A stretch of DNA of 64,000 nt, taken from Alkalicella caledoniensis. GTDB lineage: Bacteria; Bacillota; Proteinivoracia; Proteinivoracales; Proteinivoracaceae. The notes under the pieces are model-generated. The model was given only the letters and a program-made list of their open reading frames with translations, searched no databases and was not told the origin of the DNA. Position 1 is the stretch's first letter, and each line of letters begins with the position of its first letter. Location of the stretch: contig NZ_CP058559.1 of assembly GCF_014467015.1 (NCBI RefSeq), positions 3,596,001-3,660,000 on the forward strand, given 5' to 3'. The position numbers and the translations under genes are program-made. Positions 36,171 through 43,675 of this stretch are shown here, piece after piece.

Positions 36171-37160
36171 ATGACTAATTTTCTTTTACAAAGGGACAAT
36201 AAGACACCACTTTACATCCAGGTAAAAGATAACATTCGCAGACTAATTAGTGAAGGAATCTGGAAACACGGCATGAAGATTCCAACGGAGAGGGAGCTTT
36301 CAAAGGAGTTAAATGTAAGTCGTAATACAATAAGTGTTGCATTTCAAGAACTTGAAACTGAAGGAATATTGGTGTGTCAACAAGGAAGAGGAACTTTTGT
36401 TGCTGAAGCAGACGAAGCCTTAAAAAAAGAAAGTCGCAAGGAACGTTTAGTTAAAGTAGTGGATATCTGCTTAGATGAAGGTTTATCATTAGGTTTTTCC
36501 ATGGATGAAATTTTGGCTATTATGTACGTAAGAGCAAGGGAAAAGAAAGAAATTTTAAATTCTGTAAAAGTATTTTTTATAGAGTGTAATAAAGAACAGA
36601 TGGATTATATCGCAAAACAACTATCTACAAACCTATCAATTCTAGTTGAACCTTTAAACCTAGACGAGATATATGAAAATCCGAATCAGTTTTTAATTCT
36701 AGCGGAGAAAGCAGATATAATAGTAACTACATTTTTCCATTATAATCAAGTTAAGTCTATACCAGGATTTGAAAACAGAGATATCATACCAATTGCTTTA
36801 TCCCCGCATTTAGAAACAATAGTTAAAATAGCAAGATTCCCAGCAGAAGAGAAGGTGGCATTGGTTTGCCAATCAGAAATATTTGCAAATAAGATTAAAT
36901 CTAGCCTTCAAAGTGCCGGGATAAATCACCTTCAAATAGACCAGTTTCTAACAGAAAGTGTTTTAGACTCAACTCTTGAGAAAGACCTTCCTAATTACAA
37001 ATATTTTATTACTTCGCCTGGTAAGAGAATGAAACTTACGAAGCTATTAGGAAGTTTTCACAACAAAGAAATTATAGAATTTGTATTCCAGCCTGACTTA
37101 GCATCTATAAACCTTCTAAAGAGTTCTCTCCTAGAATTAAAAACAAAAAAGACTAAATAG
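36171..37160 (+). CDS. GntR-family regulator with a periplasmic-binding-protein-like C-terminal domain
   Basis: 329 residues. The N-terminal GntR winged helix (~10-75) includes KIPTERELSKELNVSRNTISVAFQEL. The C-terminal 200 residues (VFFIECNKEQMDYIAKQLS...ADIIVTTFFHYNQV) look like a two-lobed sensor related to sugar-binding-type folds, not FCD or UTRA. The ligand is unknown. It follows the PHP gene by 11 bases with a GGGGGGAG ribosome binding site, and the hairpin before the VanW gene follows it. It may be autoregulatory and control neighbouring wall or peptide genes. Confidence 0.82.
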   Translation: MTNFLLQRDNKTPLYIQVKDNIRRLISEGIWKHGMKIPTERELSKELNVSRNTISVAFQELETEGILVCQQGRGTFVAEADEALKKESRKERLVKVVDICLDEGLSLGFSMDEILAIMYVRAREKKEILNSVKVFFIECNKEQMDYIAKQLSTNLSILVEPLNLDEIYENPNQFLILAEKADIIVTTFFHYNQVKSIPGFENRDIIPIALSPHLETIVKIARFPAEEKVALVCQSEIFANKIKSSLQSAGINHLQIDQFLTESVLDSTLEKDLPNYKYFITSPGKRMKLTKLLGSFHNKEIIEFVFQPDLASINLLKSSLLELKTKKTK

Positions 37161-37176
37161 AATAGTTATAATTAAG

Positions 37177-37208
37177 CACCTCCGCAAATATTAATAATGC
37201 AGGAGGTG
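37177..37208 (+). promoter_or_regulatory. Hairpin sequestering the ribosome binding site of the VanW-like gene
   Basis: CACCTCC (37177-37183) is complementary to GGAGGTG (37202-37208), which is the Shine-Dalgarno of the TTG start at 37215. The T-poor tail makes a strong terminator less likely. It could be a weak terminator, a translational switch, or both. Confidence 0.6.
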
Positions 37209-37214
37209 TTTATT

Positions 37215-38549
37215 TTGTCTAGGAAAAAAATAATTATTATATCTGTAGTATCAGTATTATGTATTTTACTTACTGGGTTTACAACCTATATGGCAATGGA
37301 TCATAGCAAATATAAAGACAAGTTCTTTCCAGGTATTATTGTTAATGAAGTGAATATAGGGGGTCAAAGTTTAGAGGAAGCAATAAAGGCTGTTCAATCA
37401 ACTATTAATTTAAATGAATCATTTATTCTAACAATGAATGAGAATAAATGGGAAATTCCCCTTAAAGACATTATTGTATATAATATTGAAACAACACTAA
37501 CTGAAATATACAACGATCTTCAAGAACATGGTTTTTGGTCTTCTTTAAATATAAGAAGGACTCTAAAGAAAAATAACGAAACCCATCATTTAGACTTTGC
37601 TATAAAAGATACTCTTACTGAAATCATAGATGAGATAAAAACAGATGTAGATATACAACCAGAAAATGCTGAATTTAGAATTAGTAGCGATAAAAAAGTT
37701 TCAATTAAACCCCATAAAAATGGATACATAGTCTCTGTTGATGAAACAATAAAAGCCATAAAAAATGAACTAACAAAAAATAATCTTCAAGCAGGTGTAG
37801 TTTTTGAGTTAGTGGAACCTGATATGACAACTGCATATTTAGAGAGCCTTAAAGTAGTAAATCACTTATCTTCAACAGCTACCAATTATGCAGGCACTGG
37901 GGAAAATAGAATTTTCAATATACAAAGAGCTGCATCAAGGGTTAAAAATCATCTTCTACTCCCTGGTGATACCTTTTCATATAATGAAGTTGTGGGGCCA
38001 GCAAATAAAGCAAATGGCTTTAAAGAAGCTTTAATTATTGTAAATGGAGAGTTTGTTCCAGGGTTTGGGGGAGGAGTATGTCAGCTATCTTCCAACATTT
38101 ACTGGGGCGCTTTAAAAGCTGATCTGGAGATAGTACAACGGAAAAATCACGGAAGGCCTGTGGGTTACATGCCGTTAGGTTTAGATGCAACAATCGCATA
38201 CCCATCCCTTGACTTAAAGTTCAAAAACAACACACCATATGGGGTTCTCATAAACACAGTTACTACCTCCACACATGTTACTGTAGATTTTTATAGCTAC
38301 AAGCCCCATTATCCTGATATAAAATTTGAACATGAGAAGGAAGTAATACCCTTTACAACGGAATATCGAAACAATGAAAACTTATCTGTCGGTGAAGAAA
38401 AGGTTATCTCGAAGGGATCTGTTGGATACAAAGTAAAAACCTATAGACTAATAACAAGAAATGGAACAACTAAAAGGGAACTACTAAATAATGACACATA
38501 CAGGCCAGCACCAAGGGTTATAGAAAGAAATAAAAATACCAGTAACTAG
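37215..38549 (+). CDS. VanW/YoaR-family exported protein
   Basis: A 445-residue protein. One N-terminal membrane anchor (IIIISVVSVLCILLTGFTTYM) is followed by two peptidoglycan-binding-like domains (~30-220). The VanW domain (~235-375) contains LLPGDTFSYNEVVGPANKANGF, PGFGGGVCQLSS, NHGRPVGYMPLGLDATIAYP and DLKFKNNTPYGVLI. A C-terminal tail with a G5-like stretch ends it. VanW proteins accompany vancomycin-resistance or wall-modification genes, but their activity is not defined. The TTG start follows AGGAGGT, which is paired in a hairpin. Confidence 0.88.
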   Translation: MSRKKIIIISVVSVLCILLTGFTTYMAMDHSKYKDKFFPGIIVNEVNIGGQSLEEAIKAVQSTINLNESFILTMNENKWEIPLKDIIVYNIETTLTEIYNDLQEHGFWSSLNIRRTLKKNNETHHLDFAIKDTLTEIIDEIKTDVDIQPENAEFRISSDKKVSIKPHKNGYIVSVDETIKAIKNELTKNNLQAGVVFELVEPDMTTAYLESLKVVNHLSSTATNYAGTGENRIFNIQRAASRVKNHLLLPGDTFSYNEVVGPANKANGFKEALIIVNGEFVPGFGGGVCQLSSNIYWGALKADLEIVQRKNHGRPVGYMPLGLDATIAYPSLDLKFKNNTPYGVLINTVTTSTHVTVDFYSYKPHYPDIKFEHEKEVIPFTTEYRNNENLSVGEEKVISKGSVGYKVKTYRLITRNGTTKRELLNNDTYRPAPRVIERNKNTSN

Positions 38550-38644
38550 ATAATAATAAAATAAAAACTGTAATAGTCTTGAAAGGTCTTCTGTTTCATG
38601 TAATAATATATGAAGAAACTAAAATATTAGGGGAGGAATTTTTC

Positions 38645-39217
38645 ATGTCAAAACAGATTCCAGTTGGTGTTTCTAACAGGCACCTACATTTGTCTCAAGA
38701 AGATCTATATAAATTATTTGGTGAAGGCTATGAGCTAACACATCTTAAAGATCTAGCACAACCTGGTCAGTTCGCTGCAGAAGAAACAGTAGAAATCCAA
38801 GGACCTAAAGGTAAGATTGGCAAAGTGAGAGTACTAGGCCCTACAAGAGAACAAACACAAATAGAAATATCTAAAACAGATAGTTTCTCTTTAGGAATAA
38901 AGCCTCCTGTAAGGGACTCCGGTTCTTTATTAGGAAGTGCACCTATTACTGTAATTGGACCAAAGGGTGAAGTAGAGCTTACTGAAGGGGTTATAATCGC
39001 CCAAAGACACATTCACATGCACACAACAGATGCAGAAGAATTAGGTCTAAAGGATAAGGAAGTGGTAACAGTTGAAACACAAGGTGATAGAGGAGTAATG
39101 TTCAAAAATGTTCTAATAAGAGCAAATGAGGCATTTGCTCTGGAGTTCCACATAGATACGGATGAAGCAAATGGTGCCGGTGTAAAAAATGGAGACTTTG
39201 TTAACATAGTTAAGTAA
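38645..39217 (+). CDS. PduL-type phosphate acyltransferase
   Basis: 190 residues, two beta-barrel halves of the PduL family (GVSNRHLHLSQEDL and IAQRHIHMH supply the zinc His). It converts propionyl- or acetyl-CoA and phosphate to acyl-phosphate and CoA, and with acetate kinase can make ATP in fermentation. No microcompartment shell genes lie nearby and no encapsulation peptide is seen, so it is probably a free housekeeping phosphotransacetylase. The ATG at 38645 follows GGGGAGGAA; a longer frame from 38579 has no ribosome binding site. A strong terminator follows. Confidence 0.92.
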   Translation: MSKQIPVGVSNRHLHLSQEDLYKLFGEGYELTHLKDLAQPGQFAAEETVEIQGPKGKIGKVRVLGPTREQTQIEISKTDSFSLGIKPPVRDSGSLLGSAPITVIGPKGEVELTEGVIIAQRHIHMHTTDAEELGLKDKEVVTVETQGDRGVMFKNVLIRANEAFALEFHIDTDEANGAGVKNGDFVNIVK

Positions 39218-39227
39218 ATAACAATAA

Positions 39228-39263
39228 TAAACCCCAAGAAAAGAACTTTTCTTGGGGTTTACT
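39228..39263 (+). terminator. Terminator after the PduL-type gene
   Basis: A 16-bp perfect stem TAAACCCCAAGAAAAG / CTTTTCTTGGGGTTTA with a 2-base gap in the middle. It could work in both directions. Confidence 0.88.
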
Positions 39264-39570
39264 ATTGTTAAAAAATTACCCCTGGACATTGTCCAAGGGT
39301 AGGGGGAAAAAGACTCGCAAGCCACAGTATATTTTTTTCCTGCAGGAAAATTGCTATCGCCTTTTTCCTTCAGTTATAGCTTTGTCAGATTAGGCAAATT
39401 TTAAACAATTAAAATTTGGAAGTAAAAAATAGGTATAAATATGATGCAATCTAAAAATGTAAAATTTATATAAATAATCACTATACAGGAAGAATAAGAA
39501 GATATCTTGAGTGTTTAGAAGCTAAGTTTATTATATTACCCAAAATAGTACTTTTTATGCAGAATACATT
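39264..39570. other. Gene-free interval with possible RNA structure
   Basis: No open frame with a ribosome binding site is seen. A hairpin around 39277-39302 (TGGACA / TGTCCA inside TACCC / GGGTA) is followed by GGGGGAAAAAGACTCGCAAG and a palindromic TTTTCCTGCAGGAAAA (39339-39354). The arrangement looks like a structured element, but I could not match it to a known riboswitch or ncRNA. Confidence 0.4.
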
Positions 39571-39571
39571 A

Positions 39572-39675
39572 TGCTATAATGAACTTGTTCCGAGAGGACA
39601 TATGTCACAGAAGTGGACAAAAACTTTATGTTCAAGAAAGTACATACCTAAATTTTTTTGTCGAACTATTATAAT
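39572..39675 (+). promoter_or_regulatory. Promoter region of the PplA-like gene, with extended -10 and Spo0A box
   Basis: An extended -10 (TGCTATAAT, 39572-39580) lies about 175 bases upstream of the gene. A second TATAAT at 39670-39675 is preceded by TTGTCGAA (39658-39665), an exact Spo0A-box core. Further down is a GAAA-loop hairpin (AGATAAGGG-GAAA-CCCTATCT). Two start sites and Spo0A control are possible; the latter is an inference. Confidence 0.45.
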
Positions 39676-39753
39676 GTTTTCACTTTCACTTGTGTGAGAT
39701 AAGGGGAAACCCTATCTAATATAAAATTATAATAATATCAGGAGGTAATGAGT

Positions 39754-40785
39754 GTGAAAAAATTATTCGCTTTAATGTTAGTATCAATCCTAGCACTATC
39801 TTTATTTGCTGGATGTTCTTCGGACAACGAAGAGCCAACTCCAGGAACTGATCCAGTTGAAAACAACGAAACTGTAAAAGTGGGTCTTGGAAGTGTAAGT
39901 ACACTTGCTAAATCAAGGGATGCAGAAGGTGAAACTACTGCTCAAGCACAAGTTGATACCACAATTGCAGCTGCTTCATTCGATTCAGAAGGTAGAGTAT
40001 TAACAGTAGCTATCGATGTAGCTCAAGCAAGAGTCGCTTACGACGATGAAATGCAAATCACTACAGATACAAGTGCTGAGGTAAAATCAAAACTTCAATT
40101 AGGTGACGCTTATAACATGAAGCCTCGTTCTGAAATTGGTAAAGAGTGGTATGAGCAAATGGCTGAGCTTGAAGCTTGGATGATTGGTAAAACTGTTGCT
40201 GAAATTAAAGCTATGGACCTAGAAGATAACAGACCAGCTGACGCTGACCTTACTTCAAGTGTTACTATCACTGTAGATACCTATATCGCAGCTTTAGAAA
40301 AAGCTTATGCTAACGCTGTTGAAGTTGAAAATGTAGACAAAGTAGGTTTAGGTGTTACTATAAGTATAGCTAAATCAAGAAGTGCTAGTGAAGAAAACAC
40401 TGCTCAAGCACAAGTTGATTCAACTTTCTCTGCAACTGCAGTAGACGCTGATGGTAAAGTAGTTGCTACTTTCATCGATGTTGCTCAAGTAAGAGTTGCA
40501 TTTGATGAAGATGGAGCAGTTACTAATGACAGAGCTGCTGAGCTAAAAACTAAGTATGAACTTGGAGATGCTTATAACATGAAACCTCGTTCAGAAATTG
40601 GTAAAGAGTGGGATGAGCAAATGGCTGAGCTTGAAGCTTGGATGATTGGCAAAACTATCTCTGAAATCAAAGGTATGGACCTAGAAGATAACAGACCAGC
40701 TGATGCTGACCTTACTTCAAGTGTTACTATCACTGTAGATACGTATATCCTTGCTGTAGACAGAGCAGTAGCTAACGGTAAATAA
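39754..40785 (+). CDS. PplA-like flavin-binding lipoprotein with two FMN-binding-type repeats
   Basis: A 343-residue lipoprotein (lipobox LFAGC, Cys21) with two ~154-residue repeats, each starting KVGLG and ending in DLTSSVTITVDTYI. It closely resembles Listeria PplA as I remember it, whose repeats carry FMN linked by ApbE to a Thr in a similar S-x-x-T motif. Candidate sites here are Thr171 and Thr325. PplA-type proteins pass electrons from a membrane NADH dehydrogenase to external acceptors. The GTG at 39754 has spacing 8 to AGGAGG; the ATG at 39748 is too close. apbE is the next gene. The released signal peptide tail (LALSLFAG) resembles enterococcal lipoprotein-derived pheromones. Confidence 0.85.
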   Translation: MKKLFALMLVSILALSLFAGCSSDNEEPTPGTDPVENNETVKVGLGSVSTLAKSRDAEGETTAQAQVDTTIAAASFDSEGRVLTVAIDVAQARVAYDDEMQITTDTSAEVKSKLQLGDAYNMKPRSEIGKEWYEQMAELEAWMIGKTVAEIKAMDLEDNRPADADLTSSVTITVDTYIAALEKAYANAVEVENVDKVGLGVTISIAKSRSASEENTAQAQVDSTFSATAVDADGKVVATFIDVAQVRVAFDEDGAVTNDRAAELKTKYELGDAYNMKPRSEIGKEWDEQMAELEAWMIGKTISEIKGMDLEDNRPADADLTSSVTITVDTYILAVDRAVANGK

Positions 40786-40803
40786 TATTTAATAGATAAA
40801 AAA

Positions 40804-40838
40804 ATAAAATCACTCCTTATATAAGGAGTGATTTTATA
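40804..40838 (+). terminator. Terminator after the PplA-like gene
   Basis: A 15-bp stem TAAAATCACTCCTTA / TAAGGAGTGATTTTA with a short loop. The poly-T is contained in the 3' arm. Confidence 0.82.
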
Positions 40839-40873
40839 CTATCAACCTTTATTAATTATGAAAGGGGATTAAA

Positions 40874-41953
40874 ATGAAAAAGAATGTTGTCGTAATAATA
40901 ACACTAATGCTTTTACTAACAGCATGTAACACCTCCACTCCTTCTGAACCTGAATATAATAGATACACAAATAGTTTTTTAGACACATTTAATACACTGA
41001 CTGTTGTAATAGGGTACACAGAAACCGAAGAGGAATTTAATAATTATTTTGATATAATTCATCAAAGGTTTCAAGATCTGCACGCTTTGTACGACATTTA
41101 TAATGACTATGAAGGAATAAACAATATAAAAACAATAAATGATAATGCTGGAATTAAACCAGTAGAAGTCCACGAAGACCTTATAAATCTGATACTTACT
41201 TCACAGAAATGGAATGCAGAAATAGGACCTCGTACAAATATCGCTTTAGGACCTGTGACTAAGATATGGAATAAATATCGTAACGAAGGTATTGATGACC
41301 CAGAAAACGCGAAAATACCAGAGTTAGGGGACTTACAAAGGGCAGCACAATTAACTGATATTAACGAAGTAATTGTTGATAAAGAAAATAACACTGTCTT
41401 TTTACAAGAAGGTATGAGCCTTGATGTGGGTGCCATAGCTAAAGGTTATGCAGTGGAACTAGTATCCAATGAAGTTGAGGAAATGGGCTTTATATCAGGC
41501 ATAATTAGTGGTGGTGGTAATGTAAGGGTTATTGGAAAACCGTTAGATGGTGTGAGAGCAAGATGGGGTATAGGTATTCAAGACCCTGACGCATCTATAA
41601 TTTCTGAAAACAAAAACCTTGATACTGTTTTTATAACAGATGCATCTGTTGTAAGCAGTGGAGACTATCAAAGGTTTTATTATGCTGATGGTCAATATCT
41701 CCATCATATTATCGATCCTGACACCCTTATGCCAGGTAAATACTACAGGGCAGTTACAATAGTTGCAAAGGACTCTGGATTAGCAGACTTTCTTTCAACA
41801 GAATTGTTTTTGATGCCCTACGAAGAGAGTTTTGCTTTAGCAGAGAGTTTAGACGGAGTTGAAGTTGTATGGGTAATGCCAGATGGTGAGCTAAGGGCAA
41901 CTGATGGAATGAAAGCAATAATGAGCAGTCATGGAGCAACATCTACTGATTAA
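40874..41953 (+). CDS. apbE: ApbE-type FAD:protein FMN transferase (lipoprotein)
   Basis: A 359-residue exported enzyme that attaches FMN from FAD to Thr/Ser of target flavoproteins. A lipoprotein signal ends in LLTAC (Cys18). Family motifs are RTNIALGPVTKIW, LDVGAIAKGYAVE, GIISGGGNVRVIG, SVVSSGDYQRF and HHIIDPDTLMPG. It lies directly after the PplA-like lipoprotein, its probable substrate. A GAAAGGGG ribosome binding site precedes the ATG. Together they suggest an extracellular flavin electron-transfer module; the partner NADH dehydrogenase and quinone genes are not in this window. Confidence 0.93.
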   Translation: MKKNVVVIITLMLLLTACNTSTPSEPEYNRYTNSFLDTFNTLTVVIGYTETEEEFNNYFDIIHQRFQDLHALYDIYNDYEGINNIKTINDNAGIKPVEVHEDLINLILTSQKWNAEIGPRTNIALGPVTKIWNKYRNEGIDDPENAKIPELGDLQRAAQLTDINEVIVDKENNTVFLQEGMSLDVGAIAKGYAVELVSNEVEEMGFISGIISGGGNVRVIGKPLDGVRARWGIGIQDPDASIISENKNLDTVFITDASVVSSGDYQRFYYADGQYLHHIIDPDTLMPGKYYRAVTIVAKDSGLADFLSTELFLMPYEESFALAESLDGVEVVWVMPDGELRATDGMKAIMSSHGATSTD

Positions 41954-41975
41954 GACGCCATAATGGCGTCTTTCT
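41953..41975 (+). terminator. Terminator after apbE
   Basis: An 8-bp GC-rich stem AGACGCCA / TGGCGTCT with a short T tail. Confidence 0.75.
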
Positions 41976-42077
41976 GATTTTCCTAGAGCAAATTTTACGA
42001 AAAAAACTCAATTTACGTAAAAGATTTTGCATGCTAGGGTACTTAGAATTTCATTTCTTTAAATAATAGGTAATATG

Positions 42078-42086
42078 TGCTATAAT
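42078..42086 (+). promoter_or_regulatory. Extended -10 promoter of miaB
   Basis: TGCTATAAT, 46 bases before the miaB start; no good -35 is seen, as is common for extended -10 promoters. Confidence 0.5.
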
Positions 42087-42132
42087 ATTTTACATTGAAT
42101 TATTGATTATTGCTCTAGGAGGGTACAAAAAA

Positions 42133-43473
42133 ATGGAAGTAGAAAATAAACATTTTATTATACACACTTATGGTTGTCAAATGAATGTCCATGATAGTGA
42201 GATATTAGCTGGTATGTTAGGTCAAATGGGTTATTCTCAGACATCTAAAGAGGAAGAAGCAGATATTATACTTATAAACACTTGTACAATTAGGGATAAG
42301 GCTGAACAAAAGGTTTTCGGTAAGCTAGGGGCACTTAAAAAGCTTAAAGAAGAAAAGCCTAACCTTATTGTAGGTATTTGTGGATGTATGTCTCAACAAG
42401 AAGAAGTTGCTGAGAAAATAAAGAAAAGTTACAGGCATGTTGATTTGCTTTTCGGAACGCATAACGTTCATCAGCTTCCTGAGATGATTAAGAAAATACT
42501 ATTCAATAATGAAAGGGTATTTGAAATCTGGGAAAAAGAAGGGGAAGTGGTTGAAGGCTTGCCACAGCAAAGAAATGAAGGTGTATCTGCCTGGGTTACT
42601 ATTACCTATGGTTGTAACAACTTCTGCACCTACTGTATAGTACCTTATGTTAGAGGAAGAGAGAGAAGTAGAAAACCAGAGGACATAGTTGAGGAAACCA
42701 AAAGACTTGCCAGTGAAGGTTTTAAAGAGATAACCTTACTAGGTCAAAATGTAAATAGTTACGGTAAAGATTTTGATGAGTCTTACGACTTTGCAGATTT
42801 AATTAAGGATTTAGATGACATAGAAGGTATTGAAAGAATTAGATATATGACATCTCATCCTAGGGACTTTACAGATAAATTAGTAGATGTAATTGCAAAC
42901 TCTAAAAAGGTATGTAACCATTTTCATTTACCTGTACAAGCAGGAAGTAATACTGTATTGAAGAAAATGAACCGAGGCTACACTAGGGAAGAATACTTGG
43001 AATTAGTGGGTAAAATAAAGAAATCCATGGGGCATGTAGCAATTACTACTGACTTAATTGTTGGGTTCCCAGGTGAAACTGAAGAAGATTTCCAAGCTAC
43101 ATTAGACCTTGTAAGCCAAGTTAGATTTGACTCAGCTTTTACTTTTGCATACTCACCAAGAACTGGTACTCCAGCAGCTAAAATGGAAGAACAAGTGAGA
43201 AAGGAAGATAAAAGCCGTAGACTAACAGCTCTAATCGACCTTCAAAACCAGATATCAAAAGAGATTAACGAAGGAAGCTATTTAGGAAATACATTCACAG
43301 TATTAGTTGAAGGGCCAAGTAAAAATAACCCCGATTTTCTAAGTGGTAGAACAACAACTAACAAGTTAGTAAACTTTTCAGCACCATCTAATGAAAGTCT
43401 AGTGGGGCAAATAGTTAAGGTTAAAATAATAGAAGCACAGACATGGTCACTACTAGGGGAAGTTGTTCTTTAG
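42133..43473 (+). CDS. miaB: tRNA-2-methylthio-N6-dimethylallyladenosine synthase MiaB
   Basis: A 446-residue radical-SAM methylthiotransferase that modifies i6A37 of tRNA to ms2i6A. The UPF0004 domain opens IIHTYGCQMNVHDSEILAG. The radical SAM motif is CNNFCTYCIVPYVRGRERSR, with a C-terminal TRAM domain. The second enzyme, MiaA, which makes i6A37, is encoded at 48913. The ATG at 42133 follows GGAGGGT. Position before mutS-mutL matches Bacillus. A strong terminator follows at 43533. Confidence 0.96.
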   Translation: MEVENKHFIIHTYGCQMNVHDSEILAGMLGQMGYSQTSKEEEADIILINTCTIRDKAEQKVFGKLGALKKLKEEKPNLIVGICGCMSQQEEVAEKIKKSYRHVDLLFGTHNVHQLPEMIKKILFNNERVFEIWEKEGEVVEGLPQQRNEGVSAWVTITYGCNNFCTYCIVPYVRGRERSRKPEDIVEETKRLASEGFKEITLLGQNVNSYGKDFDESYDFADLIKDLDDIEGIERIRYMTSHPRDFTDKLVDVIANSKKVCNHFHLPVQAGSNTVLKKMNRGYTREEYLELVGKIKKSMGHVAITTDLIVGFPGETEEDFQATLDLVSQVRFDSAFTFAYSPRTGTPAAKMEEQVRKEDKSRRLTALIDLQNQISKEINEGSYLGNTFTVLVEGPSKNNPDFLSGRTTTNKLVNFSAPSNESLVGQIVKVKIIEAQTWSLLGEVVL

Positions 43474-43532
43474 TTATTAGTTTATAGTTGTAAGCCGATA
43501 GCTAATAGCCGCTAAAGAATACACTCCGTACT

Positions 43533-43577
43533 AACAAGGGGGTATTATCCATCCATGGTTAATACCCCCTTGTTTTG
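43533..43577 (+). terminator. Terminator after miaB
   Basis: A 15-bp perfect stem AACAAGGGGGTATTA / TAATACCCCCTTGTT followed by TTG. Before it, 43480-43520 holds low-complexity TAGTTATTAG/GCTAATAGC-type sequence. After it, 43590-43635 has three CTGTCCA repeats. Confidence 0.88.
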
Positions 43578-43640
43578 CTATATAAAGCACTTCCTGTCCA
43601 ACTAACCAACTCCTGTCCACTGTCCAACTATCCTGGCATA

Positions 43641-43649
43641 TGGTATAAT
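43641..43649 (+). promoter_or_regulatory. Extended -10 promoter of mutS-mutL operon
   Basis: TGGTATAAT, with a weak TGTCCA 17 bases upstream, 27 bases before mutS. Confidence 0.5.
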
Positions 43650-43675
43650 ATTTTATATAATAAGGGGGTAGATTC

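Noticed and set aside
38645..39217. PduL-type enzyme as part of a microcompartment operon
   Set aside because: No shell proteins, aldehyde dehydrogenase or diol dehydratase genes are nearby, and no encapsulation peptide is seen.
39296..39370. Possible cyclic-di-GMP riboswitch (GACTCGCAAGCCACAG looks slightly like the GACGCAAAGCC motif)
   Set aside because: The other conserved helices and the GGCAAACC motif of that class are missing.
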